Part shown: one piece after another, positions 1 to 8,303 of the stretch | Numbering within the stretch: position 1 is the stretch's first letter | How the letters are laid out: each line of letters opens with the position of its first letter | Source: Streptomyces sp. NBC_01216 | GTDB lineage: Bacteria; Actinomycetota; Actinomycetes; Streptomycetales; Streptomycetaceae | Direction of reading: 5' to 3' | Length of the DNA: 64,000 bases | Assembly: GCF_035994945.1 (NCBI RefSeq) | Contig: NZ_CP108677.1 | Location: 5,332,001 to 5,396,000, forward strand | Program-made: the position numbers and the translations under genes | Notes under the pieces: generated by a model | What the model was told of the DNA's origin: nothing | Databases searched by the model: none | What the model saw: only the letters and a program-made list of their open reading frames with translations

Positions 1-2
1 CC

Positions 3-878
3 GCCTGCCGGATGATCGCCCACGCCTGCGACTCGTACGCCGATCACATCGAAACGGCGCTGAAGAGGATCCCGGACGAGCAAAGCCCCCTCTTCGGCGA
101 GCCACTCGCCATCTGGGAACGACCGCAGTTCGGTGGGGAGGGACACGACGGCGGGCTGCACGAGCTCGTCACCGGCGACATGCGCATCGCGCGTTTGGGG
201 AACATTCCTCCGGCGCTCGACAGCTCGCAGGCCAAGGTCCCTATGCCGCAGCCCGACGGGGGCGGGTTCCTGCCCCTTCCGTCCCTGCCGCCCTTCCTCG
301 CACCGCTGATCCGGGTGCCTCTCCTGGTCCCCGTGGGCTACCGCCCGCCGAACGGGCCTCGCGTTCAGCCGATGGCACCGCCGACGCCGCCGGACCCGCG
401 CTTCCCGCCCCTCACTGCCCCTGAGCAGCAGAACTTCCAGACCTGGTTGAACTCTCTGCGGGCCGGAGACGTGTCCGGCGGGAAGCCCGCCGAGGTCGCC
501 TACCAGAAGCGGGTCGCCGGATACCCCGAGTACGAGGTCCCCATCCCGCTCGGCATCAGCGCCAACAGCACCCTGATGGTCGACGGCTTCCGTGACCGCG
601 ACGGCATGGCGATCGAGGCCAAGTACGTCAACAACCCGAACAAGCCGTGCTACCGCTCGCTCGACGAACTCCGCGCGAACCACCAGTCCGGCAAGAAGGA
701 CTTCCTCTACGACAAGGACCGCAAGGAGCTCACGAAGTACAACGCCGCTCTCAACGACCCACGCAACAAGGAGATGCGGGGCGTGGAAACGGTCACCAAC
801 AACGCTGATTCCGTGGCCTACTGGCGCGTCATGATGGCCGCCTACGGCGTCAAGGGCTACGCCCGATACGTACCCTGA
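3..878 (+). CDS. Polymorphic toxin, C-terminal part with restriction-endonuclease-fold (Tox-REase-2-like) domain; 5' end outside window
   Basis: The frame is open from base 3. The first ATG (base 12) has no ribosome binding site, so the gene very probably starts upstream of the window. The visible N-terminal stretch (ACRMIAHACDSYADHIE) looks like the helical end of an ESX/WXG100-type leader. A Pro-rich linker follows at about 240-410. The last ~150 residues start at the PPLTAPEQQNFQTWL motif and carry an Asp (VDGFRDRDG) and an E-x-K triad (AIEAKYV, near base 610), which fits a PD-(D/E)xK nuclease fold. The end TVTNNADSVAYWRVMMAAYGV plus GYARYVP is, from memory, the typical ending of 'restriction endonuclease fold toxin 2' domains in Streptomyces. 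Inferred role: secreted or contact-dependent DNA-cleaving toxin. The gene directly downstream is the likely immunity gene. Confidence 0.75.
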   Translation, partial: ACRMIAHACDSYADHIETALKRIPDEQSPLFGEPLAIWERPQFGGEGHDGGLHELVTGDMRIARLGNIPPALDSSQAKVPMPQPDGGGFLPLPSLPPFLAPLIRVPLLVPVGYRPPNGPRVQPMAPPTPPDPRFPPLTAPEQQNFQTWLNSLRAGDVSGGKPAEVAYQKRVAGYPEYEVPIPLGISANSTLMVDGFRDRDGMAIEAKYVNNPNKPCYRSLDELRANHQSGKKDFLYDKDRKELTKYNAALNDPRNKEMRGVETVTNNADSVAYWRVMMAAYGVKGYARYVP

Positions 879-907
879 CCGGCAGCACACGATGAGGGAG
901 TGAGCGC

Positions 908-1354
908 GTGGACGCGTCCGAACTGGCCGAACTCCGCACCATGTACGTCTTCTGCCCTGCCGAGGGTTCCACATGGGGCCTGACCTACGAAGGGATCGAG
1001 GCCAAGCTGCGCGAGCGGGAGACGGATACGTTCGTCCGTATTGACGCGGGCGACGAAGGCCCCGTTCGCGGGTCCGTCATGCACTTCGGCATCACGGTCG
1101 GCGAGGAGGAGCTGGAGGGCATGGCCAAGCTGTCCCCGGAAGGCATCGCCGTCGAGGACTGCACGGCTCATGCCGCAGCGGAGTTCGTCGGGTGGCTGTG
1201 GGGCAGCGTCGTCCCGGACGGCAGCAGCATCACCTTCAACACGGAGTGGGGCCTGGAAGCCGACCTGCCCGACGCGCTCGTCCCCCACGTCCCCCGCCCA
1301 CGCCTTGTGGCCACCTTTCTCGCTCACCTCGAAGCCACCGGCGGGCTGGACTGA
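908..1354 (+). CDS. Probable immunity protein of the upstream nuclease toxin
   Basis: A 148-residue acidic protein starts at GTG 908, 29 nt after the toxin stop, with a purine-rich GAGGGAG a few bases before it. There is no signal peptide or membrane segment. I do not recognise a named immunity family. Its position directly behind a Tox-REase-2-like domain, same strand, small size and acidic composition (many Asp/Glu, such as EGPVRGSVMHFGITVGEEELEGM) are what is expected of a cytoplasmic inhibitor of a DNase toxin. Function is inferred from context only; it could also be an unrelated small hypothetical protein. Confidence 0.55.
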   Translation: MDASELAELRTMYVFCPAEGSTWGLTYEGIEAKLRERETDTFVRIDAGDEGPVRGSVMHFGITVGEEELEGMAKLSPEGIAVEDCTAHAAAEFVGWLWGSVVPDGSSITFNTEWGLEADLPDALVPHVPRPRLVATFLAHLEATGGLD

Positions 1355-1414
1355 CAGCGAGCATCCCCCCGGGATCACGGCCAGGTGAGCGACATGCGAA
1401 AGGGCCTGGACACC

Positions 1415-1804
1415 ATGACAGAGAAGACCTCCCGTGTCTCGGGCGCAGAGGCCGTTCGCGACGCCGGCCCAGTTGGTGCTCCGGTCGTCCTGGGCAACGA
1501 GCCCGGCTCGTTCGCCTGGGGTGTGCTGGCCAAGCGCCACCCTGCCCTCATCCGGCAGGTTCGAGACGCCTTTCCGTACGGCCGCCGACAGCACGAGGCC
1601 CTCGACGCCCTGCTGGACGAGATCACCAACGGCGTCGTCGAGCCCCTGGCCCTCGAAGACCACGACTTCGAGCGTTGGGCGGACTGGGGTCGGGGGTACT
1701 TCGGGCGGTCCTGGTACGACGCGCCGTTCTTGTGGGCGGAGAGCTACTTCTACCGCCGCCTTCTCGGTGCGGTCGGGTACTTCGGTACCGGGCCGTGGCG
1801 GGGC
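1415..1804 (+). pseudogene. Truncated ARMT1-like (DUF89) damage-control phosphatase gene
   Basis: Reading from ATG 1415 (an in-frame GTG lies at 1385), residues resemble the N-terminus of the ARMT1/DUF89 metal-dependent phosphatase family: GNEPGSFAWGVLAKRHPALI, DAFPYG, and the strongly conserved PFLWAESYFYRRLLGAVGYF followed by GPWRG. Similarity stops abruptly at about 1804, where the sequence switches to an IS1380-type transposase in another frame. Only ~130 residues remain of a family whose members are usually 300-400 residues, and the metal-binding active site in the missing C-terminal part is absent. The remnant is therefore non-functional as a phosphatase. Confidence 0.7.
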
Positions 1805-2316
1805 ACGATCCGGGCAAGGTCCTGCTGGATGTCGCCCTCGCGGCGGCTCTGGGCGGGGCTGCCTCGCCGATGTCGCCATGCTGCGGGCCGAGCCCGACGT
1901 GTTCGGCTCGGTGGCATCGGACCCGACTGTCTCCCGGCTCATCGACGCCCTTGCCGCAGCCGGACCGAAGGCGCTGACCGCGATCCGGTCGGCGCGGGCC
2001 GAAGTACGCTCGCGGGTCTGGGAACTGGCCGGGATGAGAAGTCCGGCCGCCGACGGCTCGGTGACCGTGGACATCGACGGCGTGCTCGTCCTTGCGCACT
2101 CCGAGAAGCAGGACGCCGCCGCGACCTGGAAGAAGACCTTCGGCCATCACCCGCTCGTCGCGTTCGTCGACCACGGCCGGGCCGGATCCGGCGAGCCGGT
2201 TGCCGCGCTGCTGCGGCCCGGCAACGCGGGCTCCAACACCGCGAGCGATCACATCGAAACCGCTCGACTCGCTCTGGCCCAACTCCCCAAGCACCTGCGG
2301 CGGGGCCGGAAGACGC
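1804..2316 (+). pseudogene. IS1380-family transposase fragment, truncated at both ends and frameshifted
   Basis: From 1804 the frame reads HDPGKVLLDVALAAALGG. A missing base near 1858 then moves it to LADVAMLRAEPDVFGSVASD, continuing with VTVDIDGVLVLAHSEKQDAA, GHHPLVAFVDHGRAGSGEPV, LLRPGNAGSNTASDHIETA and LAQLPKHLRRGRKT. These blocks are the core of IS1380-type DDE transposases; the Asp in VDIDGVL is the likely first catalytic residue. Homology ends at about 2316. Neither the N-terminal domain, the C-terminal third nor terminal inverted repeats are visible, so this is a dead fragment rather than a mobile copy. It joins directly to the broken ARMT1-like gene on its left. Confidence 0.8.
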
Positions 2317-2460
2317 CACGCACTCCTTGCCGCTGTAGGCGACGGGGTTGGGGCCCGCGGAGTTTCCGGCGCTCTGGACCGCGTTGGCGAAGACGAACTC
2401 GTCACAGCTCCTCTGGTCGGTGCGCGGTTCCCTTGCCTCCAGGGTCACGGAGTCAGGCCG
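2317..2460 (-). pseudogene. Possible C-terminal remnant of a NucA/NucB-like secreted nuclease
   Basis: On the minus strand, just before the IS1380 fragment, a short stretch reads TDQRSCDEFVFANAVQSAGN and then PVAYSGKECVA. A Cys-Asp-Glu-(Tyr/Phe)-x-(Phe/Tyr)-Ala motif followed by a second Cys about 25 residues later is what I remember from deoxyribonuclease NucA/NucB domains of actinomycetes. No start codon or other conserved block is present and the stretch merges into transposase sequence. If the reading is right, this is a gene end cut by the same rearrangement that broke the ARMT1-like gene. The match is short and could be chance. Confidence 0.3.
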
Positions 2461-2465
2461 GGTCC

Positions 2466-3500
2466 TCAGCGGCGCCAGCGGTCCTGGCCGGGACCCTTGC
2501 AGGTGTAGACGTTCCCGTTGCCTCCGATGCCGGTCGACCCGGGGGTCGAGCAGTACGCGCCCGGGGTGACCGTCCCGACGCTCCCGCCGCCTGTCGTCGA
2601 ACCGCCTGTCGTTCCGCCGTCGGAGGACTCGCCGGAGGAGTCGTCGGGGTCGTCCTCGCCCGTGCCCGAGCGCCGGACGGGGTGCAGTTCGGTGTTCGGG
2701 GTCGCGGGGCATCCGGTGTCCGGGGCGGTGACGGAGAGGTACGCCGTCTGGTACTGCGGCGTGCGGACCTCCTCGGCCGGCCGCGGGTCCTGGAAGCAGA
2801 CCTTCCAACCGTCCACGGAGTCGGGGAGGGGGACGTCGGTGTAGGCGCTCCGCGGCTCGACCGCCTTGAAGCCGAGCGGTTCGAGCCGCTGCTTCGCCTC
2901 GCCGAAGGCCGGGCCCGTGACGGTGGGCATCCTGGGCCACGGCACCTTCTCGCCGTCCTTCACCGGACAGGGCGCGTCGATCCGGCCCACGCCGAAGTCC
3001 AGCGCGGGCCGGTCGCCGGTCCGCCGCTCCGCCGGGGTCTGGAAGCAGACCGTCCAGCCTCCGGCGTCCCACTGCCGTGCGTCGCCGTCCGAGGCGTCGT
3101 GGGAGACGGAGTCGTATCCGGCGGCCAGCGCGGCGGCCTTCGCGTCCGCCAGGGTCCTGCCCACGAGATTCGGCGGACCGGCCGGCGTCGGACTCGCGCT
3201 CGGGGTCTCCGGCGCCGCGCCCGCGGCCGACGCGCTCGCCCGTGGCTTGGCGTCGGCCGCGGGGTCCGCCGGCGGGTCGGAGAGCAGGAACAGGAGGAAC
3301 CACAGGCCGGACAGGACGGTCGCGGCGATCTTCCCGTTCCGGCTCCACCGGCTCAGCCAGGCCAGCGCGATCCCGACGGGCGGCAGGACGACCAGGGCCG
3401 CCACGACGAGTGCGGGATGCCGCCACCACTGCCGGACCGGCGCGGGCGGCTGCGGCGCGTGGGGGCTCGGGTACGGCTGCGGCGGTGGGGGCGGGTACAC
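2466..3500 (-). CDS. Membrane-anchored protein with PASTA-like segments and a C-terminal Cys-containing tail
   Basis: The start is taken at GTG 3500, which has AGGAG four bases upstream; an in-frame TTG at 3527 would add nine residues without a ribosome binding site. The product (~344 aa) has a Pro-rich cytoplasmic head, two hydrophobic segments (ALVVAALVVLPPVGIALAWL and a second ending in LWFLLFLL), an Ala/Pro/Ser linker, then two repeats resembling PASTA modules (PNLVGRTLADAKAAALAAGY; MPTVTGPAFGEAKQRLEPLG). Each repeat is followed by a Trp-x-Val-Cys-Phe-Gln motif. A Gly/Ser/Thr linker leads to a short C-terminal unit (GAYCSTPG, YTCKGPGQDRWRR) like the Cys-pair tails of secreted actinobacterial proteins. 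Inferred: envelope protein binding cell-wall material. Exact function unknown. Confidence 0.65.
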   Translation of the reverse strand: MYPPPPPQPYPSPHAPQPPAPVRQWWRHPALVVAALVVLPPVGIALAWLSRWSRNGKIAATVLSGLWFLLFLLSDPPADPAADAKPRASASAAGAAPETPSASPTPAGPPNLVGRTLADAKAAALAAGYDSVSHDASDGDARQWDAGGWTVCFQTPAERRTGDRPALDFGVGRIDAPCPVKDGEKVPWPRMPTVTGPAFGEAKQRLEPLGFKAVEPRSAYTDVPLPDSVDGWKVCFQDPRPAEEVRTPQYQTAYLSVTAPDTGCPATPNTELHPVRRSGTGEDDPDDSSGESSDGGTTGGSTTGGGSVGTVTPGAYCSTPGSTGIGGNGNVYTCKGPGQDRWRR

Positions 3501-3627
3501 GGGGCTCCTGACGGCAGGGGCGGTCAAGGCGGTGGCCGACGCGGACGCCCGGAGCGCCGGTCGTGGTGATGGCCGTGGCGGTGGTCGAGTGCCCGGATCC
3601 TACACAGAGTCGCCGCCCCACTGCGGG

Positions 3628-3668
3628 GCGTACGAGAGGCCGGGCGTACGAGAGGCCGGGCGTACGAA
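3628..3668. repeat. 16-bp tandem direct repeat, about 2.5 copies
   Basis: The unit GCGTACGAGAGGCCGG occurs twice head to tail (3628-3643, 3644-3659), followed by a partial third copy. It lies in the ~250-bp non-coding stretch upstream of the membrane protein gene and downstream of the broken MazG-like gene. No gene is seen in the stretch. Confidence 0.6.
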
Positions 3669-3751
3669 GGCGTAGAAGGAGTCAAAGGAGTAAGGGGCCG
3701 AGGGGGCGAAGGGGTGCCGGTGGTGTCCGGTTGCGCGTCGCCCGGTTCCGC

Positions 3752-4068
3752 TCAGCTCGTCAGGGACCGCCGCGCGACCCGGTGCAGATGACCGGTGAAG
3801 ACCTCGGCCGCCTCGGGTGTGAGGGTGCGCAGTGCGACCATCGCGGTGATGATCACGTCGCAGAGTTCGGCCTCGACGTCCTGCCAGGAGTGACTCGTGC
3901 CCTTACGCGGGTTCTGGCCGGTCGCGCCGATCAGCGCCTCGGCGACCTCGCCGACCTCCTCGGAGAGCTTCAGGACCGTAGCAGTACCTCCTGTCCCGGC
4001 GGCAGGTCCTGATGGTCGGTCAGCCAGGCGTGCAGACGGGAAACGGTGGTCCAGGCGTCGTCATCCAT
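3752..4068 (-). pseudogene. MazG-like nucleotide pyrophosphohydrolase gene with a one-base frameshift
   Basis: From ATG 4068 the frame reads MDDDAWTTVSRLHAWLTDHQ and then DLPPGQEVLLR before a premature stop. One base further the other frame continues without a gap as LKLSEEVGEVAEALIGATGQ and then NPRKGTSHSWQDVEAELCDV, IITAMVAL and a C-terminus ending at 3752. LKLSEEVGE is the Glu-rich metal-binding motif of MazG-like enzymes, and ELCDVI supplies the second acidic pair. Total length (about 106 codons) is normal for small MazG-like proteins. A single missing base near 3980 therefore separates an otherwise intact gene into two frames. It may be a real mutation or a sequencing error. Confidence 0.7.
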
Positions 4069-4207
4069 GCGGCTCAGCCTGCCAGGTGGGATGCGCGGGC
4101 GGGCCCCGCCGCGCTCGCCCAGGTGGCCGAGTCCGTCCTCCGCTGATCGCGGCACATCAGCGGCCCGGGTTCACCGGGATCCGGACCGCCAGGTGTACGG
4201 GTTAGGC

Positions 4208-4531
4208 ATGACCATTCCCGTGGACAAACTCACCGACCCCGCCGTGCGCGCTTTCGTGGTGGCCCTCAACGCCAACGACCGCGACGCCTTCCGGGGTGCT
4301 CTGACGGACGGCGCCACCATGTCGGACGACGGTTCGGAACGCGACCTCGACGACTGGACCGACAAGGAGATCTTCTCCTCGCGCGGCCACATGGAGATCG
4401 AGTCCGTCAAGGACGGCGGGCAGGCGCTCGTCGCCCGGTTCCGCAACGACACCTGGGGCGAGATGCGGACCCGCTGGCGCTTCGTCGTCGAGGGCGGGAA
4501 GGTCGCGCGCTTCGAGACCGGCCAGGCGTAG
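4208..4531 (+). CDS. Nuclear transport factor 2-like (SnoaL-type) small protein
   Basis: A 107-residue protein starts at ATG 4208 with no clear ribosome binding site, so it may be translated from a nearly leaderless message. The pattern FVVALNANDRDAFRGAL, an acidic middle, GHMEIESVK and a C-terminal strand pair (TWGEMRTRWRFVVEGGKVAR) followed by FETGQA matches the cone-shaped NTF2-like/SnoaL fold. These proteins are small-molecule-binding or isomerase-like, and the specific ligand cannot be read from sequence. It converges on the SDR gene across a hairpin. Confidence 0.75.
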   Translation: MTIPVDKLTDPAVRAFVVALNANDRDAFRGALTDGATMSDDGSERDLDDWTDKEIFSSRGHMEIESVKDGGQALVARFRNDTWGEMRTRWRFVVEGGKVARFETGQA

Positions 4532-4551
4532 CGTCCGCTCGCCGGGAAGCC

Positions 4552-4619
4552 GGGCGGGAGGGACGCCGGCCGGCCGGGCGTCGGCGTACCGGCCCCCGGG
4601 CCTGCCCGGCCTCCCGCCC
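4552..4619. terminator. Convergent-gene terminator candidate
   Basis: The outer arms GGGCGGGAGG (4552-4561) and CCTCCCGCCC (4610-4619) are perfectly complementary. Inside lies a second short stem (GACGCC / GGCGTC). It sits between two converging genes and could end both transcripts. No T-run follows, as is usual in this GC-rich genus. Confidence 0.45.
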
Positions 4620-4642
4620 CCGCCCTCCGCGGACGGACGCCG

Positions 4643-5398
4643 TTACCCCCGGCCGATGTACGGCATCGTCGTCGCCATCACCGTCGCGAACTGCACGTTT
4701 GCCTCCAGGGGCAGGCCCGCCATGTGCACCACCGTGGCCGCCACGTCCGCCGCGTCCATCACGGGCTCCACCGCGAGTTCGCCGCCGGCCTGCAGGATGC
4801 CGGTCCGCATCCGTGTCGTCATCTCCGTCGCCGCGTTCCCGATGTCCAGTTGTCCGCAGGCGATCCGGTACGGACGTCCCTCCAGCGAGAGCGATTTCGT
4901 CATGCCGGTCATCGCGTGCTTGGTCGCCGTGTACGCGATGGAGTGCGGACGCGGTACGTGCGCCGAGATCGAGCCGTTGTTGATGATCCGGCCACCTCGC
5001 GGGGACTGTTCCTTCATCGCCCGGAACGCCGCCTGCGCGCACAGGAACGCGCCCGTCAGATTCACGTCGACGGCCGTCCGCCAGGTCTCGTGGTCCAGGT
5101 TCTCGACCGGGACCCCACCGCCCGCGAACGTGCCCGCGTTGTTGAAGAGCAGGTCCACCCGGCCGAAGCGTTCCCGTACCGCCTCGAACAGCGCTGTCAC
5201 CGCCTGCGGGGAGGTCACGTCGGTGGGGACCGGAAGGACGGCCCTCGGCGGGAGGGACGCGGCCGTTGCTTCCAGGGCCTCCCGTCTGCGGCCCGCCAGC
5301 GCCACCGACCAGCCCGCCTCCGCCAGGGCCAGCGCCACGCTCCGGCCGATGCCCGAACCCGCTCCCGTCACCACTGCCACCCGCGACTCAGTGCTCAT
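4643..5398 (-). CDS. Short-chain dehydrogenase/reductase (SDR)
   Basis: The 251-residue cytoplasmic oxidoreductase carries the classical SDR cofactor motif TGAGSGIG (residues 11-18), the structural motif LLFNNAGTF, and catalytic Ser plus YTATK (Tyr-x-x-x-Lys) near residue 155. It probably uses NADP because GRRREA follows the second beta strand. The start at ATG 5398 puts the first beta strand eight residues in, as is normal for the family. The substrate is not predictable. The gene is transcribed away from phoD; the two starts are 135 nt apart and may share a divergent promoter region. Confidence 0.9.
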   Translation of the reverse strand: MSTESRVAVVTGAGSGIGRSVALALAEAGWSVALAGRRREALEATAASLPPRAVLPVPTDVTSPQAVTALFEAVRERFGRVDLLFNNAGTFAGGGVPVENLDHETWRTAVDVNLTGAFLCAQAAFRAMKEQSPRGGRIINNGSISAHVPRPHSIAYTATKHAMTGMTKSLSLEGRPYRIACGQLDIGNAATEMTTRMRTGILQAGGELAVEPVMDAADVAATVVHMAGLPLEANVQFATVMATTMPYIGRG

Positions 5399-5533
5399 GG
5401 GCGCGCAGCGTACGGGAGACCGGTGCACAGGGAACTCATCTGTCCGACACGCGGATGTTCTGTACCCGACAATCCCGGGTCTTCCCTTACCTCTGCAATA
5501 TCCGGACGGACACCATCCGTCAGGGGAGGGCTC

Positions 5534-7165
5534 ATGACACCCGCGCAGACCCACACCGACGAACTCCGCACCGCCGCGGCCGGGTTCGGCCGCCGCAGGT
5601 TCCTCACCGTCACCGGCGCCGCCGCCGCGCTGGCCTTCGCCGTCGGCCTGCCGGCCGCCGGTGCCGCGAGCGCCGCCGAACTCGACGGCCGCCGGATCAC
5701 CGAGGACCCGTTCACCCTGGGCGTGGCGTCCGGGGACCCGCTGCCCGGCTCCGTGCTGCTGTGGACCCGGCTCGCGCCCCGTCCCTTCGAGGCCGACTCC
5801 GGGCTGCCCCGCGAGCGGGTCGCCGTCCGCTGGGAACTGGCCCGCGACGAGCTCTTCCGCGGGATCGTCCGCCGCGGGAAGGCCACCGCCCACCCGGAGT
5901 TCCAGCACACCGCGCATGTCGAGGTCGACCACCTCGACCCCGGCCGCGTGTACTTCTACCGCTTCCGGGCCGGTGACTGGATCAGCCCCGTCGGCCGCAC
6001 CCGCACCGCGCCCGCCGCCGGTGCCGCGGTCTCCGGGCTCAGGCTCGCCGCCGTCTCCTGCCAGGCGTACCACGACGGCTACTTCACCGCCTACCGGCAC
6101 CTCGCCGGGGAGGACCTCGACGTCGTCTTCCACCTCGGCGACTACCTCTACGAGTACCCGGTCGACGCCACCGGAGGGGCCCGCGCCTACACCGACCGGC
6201 GCCTCCCGGCCGTCTTCGCCCGGGAGACCGTCACCCTGGAGGACTACCGGCTGCGCTACGCCCTCTACAAGTCGGACCCCGACCTGAGGGCCGCGCACGC
6301 CGCGCACCCCTTCGTCGTCACCTGGGACGACCACGAGACCGAGAACAACTACGCGGGCGGCATCCCGGAGAACGACACGCCCCCGGAGGAGTTCCTGCTC
6401 CGTCGGGCCGCCGCCTACCGCGCCTACTGGGAGAACCAGCCGCTGCGCGCGCCCCAGCGGCCCGACGGGCCCGACATGCGGCTCTACCGGCGCCTGCGCT
6501 TCGGCCGGCTCGCCCAGTTCGACATCCTCGACACCCGTCAGTACCGCTCGGACCAGGCGTACGGGGACGGCTGGCAGGTCCCCGGGCCCGCGTCCGAGGA
6601 CCCCTGGCGCACCCTGACCGGCGCCACCCAGGAACGCTGGCTGATCGACGGCTGGCGCCGGTCGGACGCGCGCTGGAACGTCGTGCCGCAGCAGGTCGTC
6701 CTCGCCGAGCGCCGCAACGCCCCGGGGCCCGGCTACAAGCTGTCCATGGACGCCTGGGACGGCTACCCGGCCTCCCGGCGGAGGGTCCTGGACGGAGCCG
6801 CCGCGGCCGGTGTCGACAACCTCATGGTGCTCACCGGCGACGTCCACGTCGGCCACGGCTTCGACCTCAAGGCCGACTTCCGCGACCCGGACTCCCGGAC
6901 CGTCGGCACCGAGATCGTCGCCACCTCCATCGCCAGCGGACGGGACGGCGCCGACCGGCCGGCCAACCACGACACTCTGACACGGGCCAACCCGCACATG
7001 AAGTTCTACAACGGGCGGCGCGGCTATGTGACGGTCGCGTTCGACGAACACGGCGCCCGCGCGGACTTCCGTACCGTCGCGGCCGTGACGACGCCGGACG
7101 CCCCGGTGACCACGGCCGCTTCCTTCGTCACGGAGGCGGGCAACCCGGGGCTCACACCCGCGTAG
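5534..7165 (+). CDS. phoD: PhoD-type secreted alkaline phosphatase/phosphodiesterase
   Basis: The 543-residue protein starts at ATG 5534 behind a strong GGGAGGG site. The twin-arginine signal ([18 protein letters not shown]) predicts folded export by Tat, with cleavage after the GAASAAE region. Metal ligands of the PhoD fold are visible: Cys in [11 protein letters not shown], Asp in HLGDYLYEY, the Asp/His pair in [10 protein letters not shown], and [10 protein letters not shown] near the C-terminus. The N-terminal domain ([27 protein letters not shown]) is the PhoD N-terminal sandwich. Family members use Ca2+/Fe3+ and release phosphate outside the cell. PhoP control is likely in Streptomyces, but I did not identify a PHO box with confidence. 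Confidence 0.93.
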   Translation: MTPAQTHTDELRTAAAGFGRRRFLTVTGAAAALAFAVGLPAAGAASAAELDGRRITEDPFTLGVASGDPLPGSVLLWTRLAPRPFEADSGLPRERVAVRWELARDELFRGIVRRGKATAHPEFQHTAHVEVDHLDPGRVYFYRFRAGDWISPVGRTRTAPAAGAAVSGLRLAAVSCQAYHDGYFTAYRHLAGEDLDVVFHLGDYLYEYPVDATGGARAYTDRRLPAVFARETVTLEDYRLRYALYKSDPDLRAAHAAHPFVVTWDDHETENNYAGGIPENDTPPEEFLLRRAAAYRAYWENQPLRAPQRPDGPDMRLYRRLRFGRLAQFDILDTRQYRSDQAYGDGWQVPGPASEDPWRTLTGATQERWLIDGWRRSDARWNVVPQQVVLAERRNAPGPGYKLSMDAWDGYPASRRRVLDGAAAAGVDNLMVLTGDVHVGHGFDLKADFRDPDSRTVGTEIVATSIASGRDGADRPANHDTLTRANPHMKFYNGRRGYVTVAFDEHGARADFRTVAAVTTPDAPVTTAASFVTEAGNPGLTPA

Positions 7166-7171
7166 CGCGCC

Positions 7172-8221
7172 TCACGCCTCATGTCCGCGCGGGCCGGCGG
7201 CCCCCGCGGCGGCCCGTTCGCCGGGGTAGCGGACGCCGATGTGGTCCCGTACCGCGTCGAGCGTCCGCATCACCGCGAGCGAACCGTCCAGCGGGACCAG
7301 CGGCGACTCGGTCTCGCCGGCCCGCAAACACCGCATCACCTCGGCCGCCTCGTGGCGGAAGGTATGCCGCTCGGCGGAGCCGTCGCCCGCGAGCACGTAC
7401 TCCTCCGGTTCCCGGCCCGTCCGGTGCAGGGCGAACCGTTCCGGATGGAAGAAGCCGCGCGGGAAGTCGATCCGGCCCCGCGCCCCCGTCACCGAGGCGG
7501 TCATCGGGGTGTCCGCCACGATCGAACAGGACAGCAGAGCCGAGGCACCCGAATCCGTCCAGCCCAGCAGCATGGCCGTGTTCAGGTCCACCCCCTCGGG
7601 CGAGAGCAGCGCGTGGGCCCGGACCGAGTCGGGCTCGCCGAGCAGCAACTGGGCGAACGAGACGGGGTACACCCCCAGGTCGAGGAGGGCCCCGCCGCCC
7701 ACCGCCGGATCGCGCAACCGGTGACCCGCCGCGAACGGGCCTTCCAGACCGAAGTCCGCCTGGACGGTCCGGACCTCTCCGATGGCGCCGTCCGCGACCA
7801 GATCCGCCACCTTCCGGATCAGCGGATTGCAGTACATCCACATGGCTTCCATCAGGAAGAGCCCGCGCTCGCGGGCCAGCGCCACCAGCTCCCCGGCCTC
7901 ACCGGCGTCGAGGGTGAACGCCTTCTCGCACAGGACGGCCTTGCCCGCTTCGAGGGCGAGCCCGGCCGCCGCCCGGTGCGCGTGGTGCGGCGTCGCCACG
8001 TACACCACGTCCACCTCGGGGTCGGCGGCCAGCGCGGCCCACTCCCCGTACGCCCTGGGTATCCCGAAACGCTCGGCGAAGGTCTTCGCCGTCGCTTCCG
8101 TACGGGAGGCGACCGCCACCACCTCGGCGTCTTCCATGCCCAGCAGATCGGTGGTGAACTGCGCGGCGATCCCTCCGGTCGCCAGCACACCCCACCGGAC
8201 GGTCCCTCCGGACTTCGCCAT
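7172..8221 (-). CDS. Gfo/Idh/MocA-family NAD(P)-dependent oxidoreductase
   Basis: The 349-residue protein starts at ATG 8221 (an upstream in-frame ATG at 8239 is possible). Its N-terminal Rossmann motif is VRWGVLATGGIAAQFTTDLL, and VYVATPHHAH and AVLCEKAFTLDAGEA give the conserved E-K-(P/A) lysine used in catalysis. The C-terminal half is the Gfo/Idh/MocA alpha/beta sheet domain (GGGALLDLGVYPVSFAQLLL). Such enzymes oxidise sugar or polyol-like alcohols or act as dihydrodiol dehydrogenases; the substrate is unknown. Its stop is six bases from the phoD stop (convergent), with little room for a separate terminator. Confidence 0.9.
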   Translation of the reverse strand: MAKSGGTVRWGVLATGGIAAQFTTDLLGMEDAEVVAVASRTEATAKTFAERFGIPRAYGEWAALAADPEVDVVYVATPHHAHRAAAGLALEAGKAVLCEKAFTLDAGEAGELVALARERGLFLMEAMWMYCNPLIRKVADLVADGAIGEVRTVQADFGLEGPFAAGHRLRDPAVGGGALLDLGVYPVSFAQLLLGEPDSVRAHALLSPEGVDLNTAMLLGWTDSGASALLSCSIVADTPMTASVTGARGRIDFPRGFFHPERFALHRTGREPEEYVLAGDGSAERHTFRHEAAEVMRCLRAGETESPLVPLDGSLAVMRTLDAVRDHIGVRYPGERAAAGAAGPRGHEA

Positions 8222-8303
8222 GTCCCACCCCAGCCACATTAGGTCTCGACCACCCCGGACGAGCTGAGAGCATAGGGAAAGATTCAACGAAATGGAGCAG
8301 TCG

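Noticed and set aside
1939..3621. 560-codon minus-strand frame across the IS fragment and the membrane protein
   Set aside because: Mostly a shadow of the membrane protein and the IS1380 fragment; only the short stretch at 2317-2460 looked like a gene remnant and is listed separately.
1..4200. Prophage or integrative element at the left end
   Set aside because: No integrase, attachment-site repeats, phage structural genes or tRNA gene; only a toxin pair and an IS remnant.
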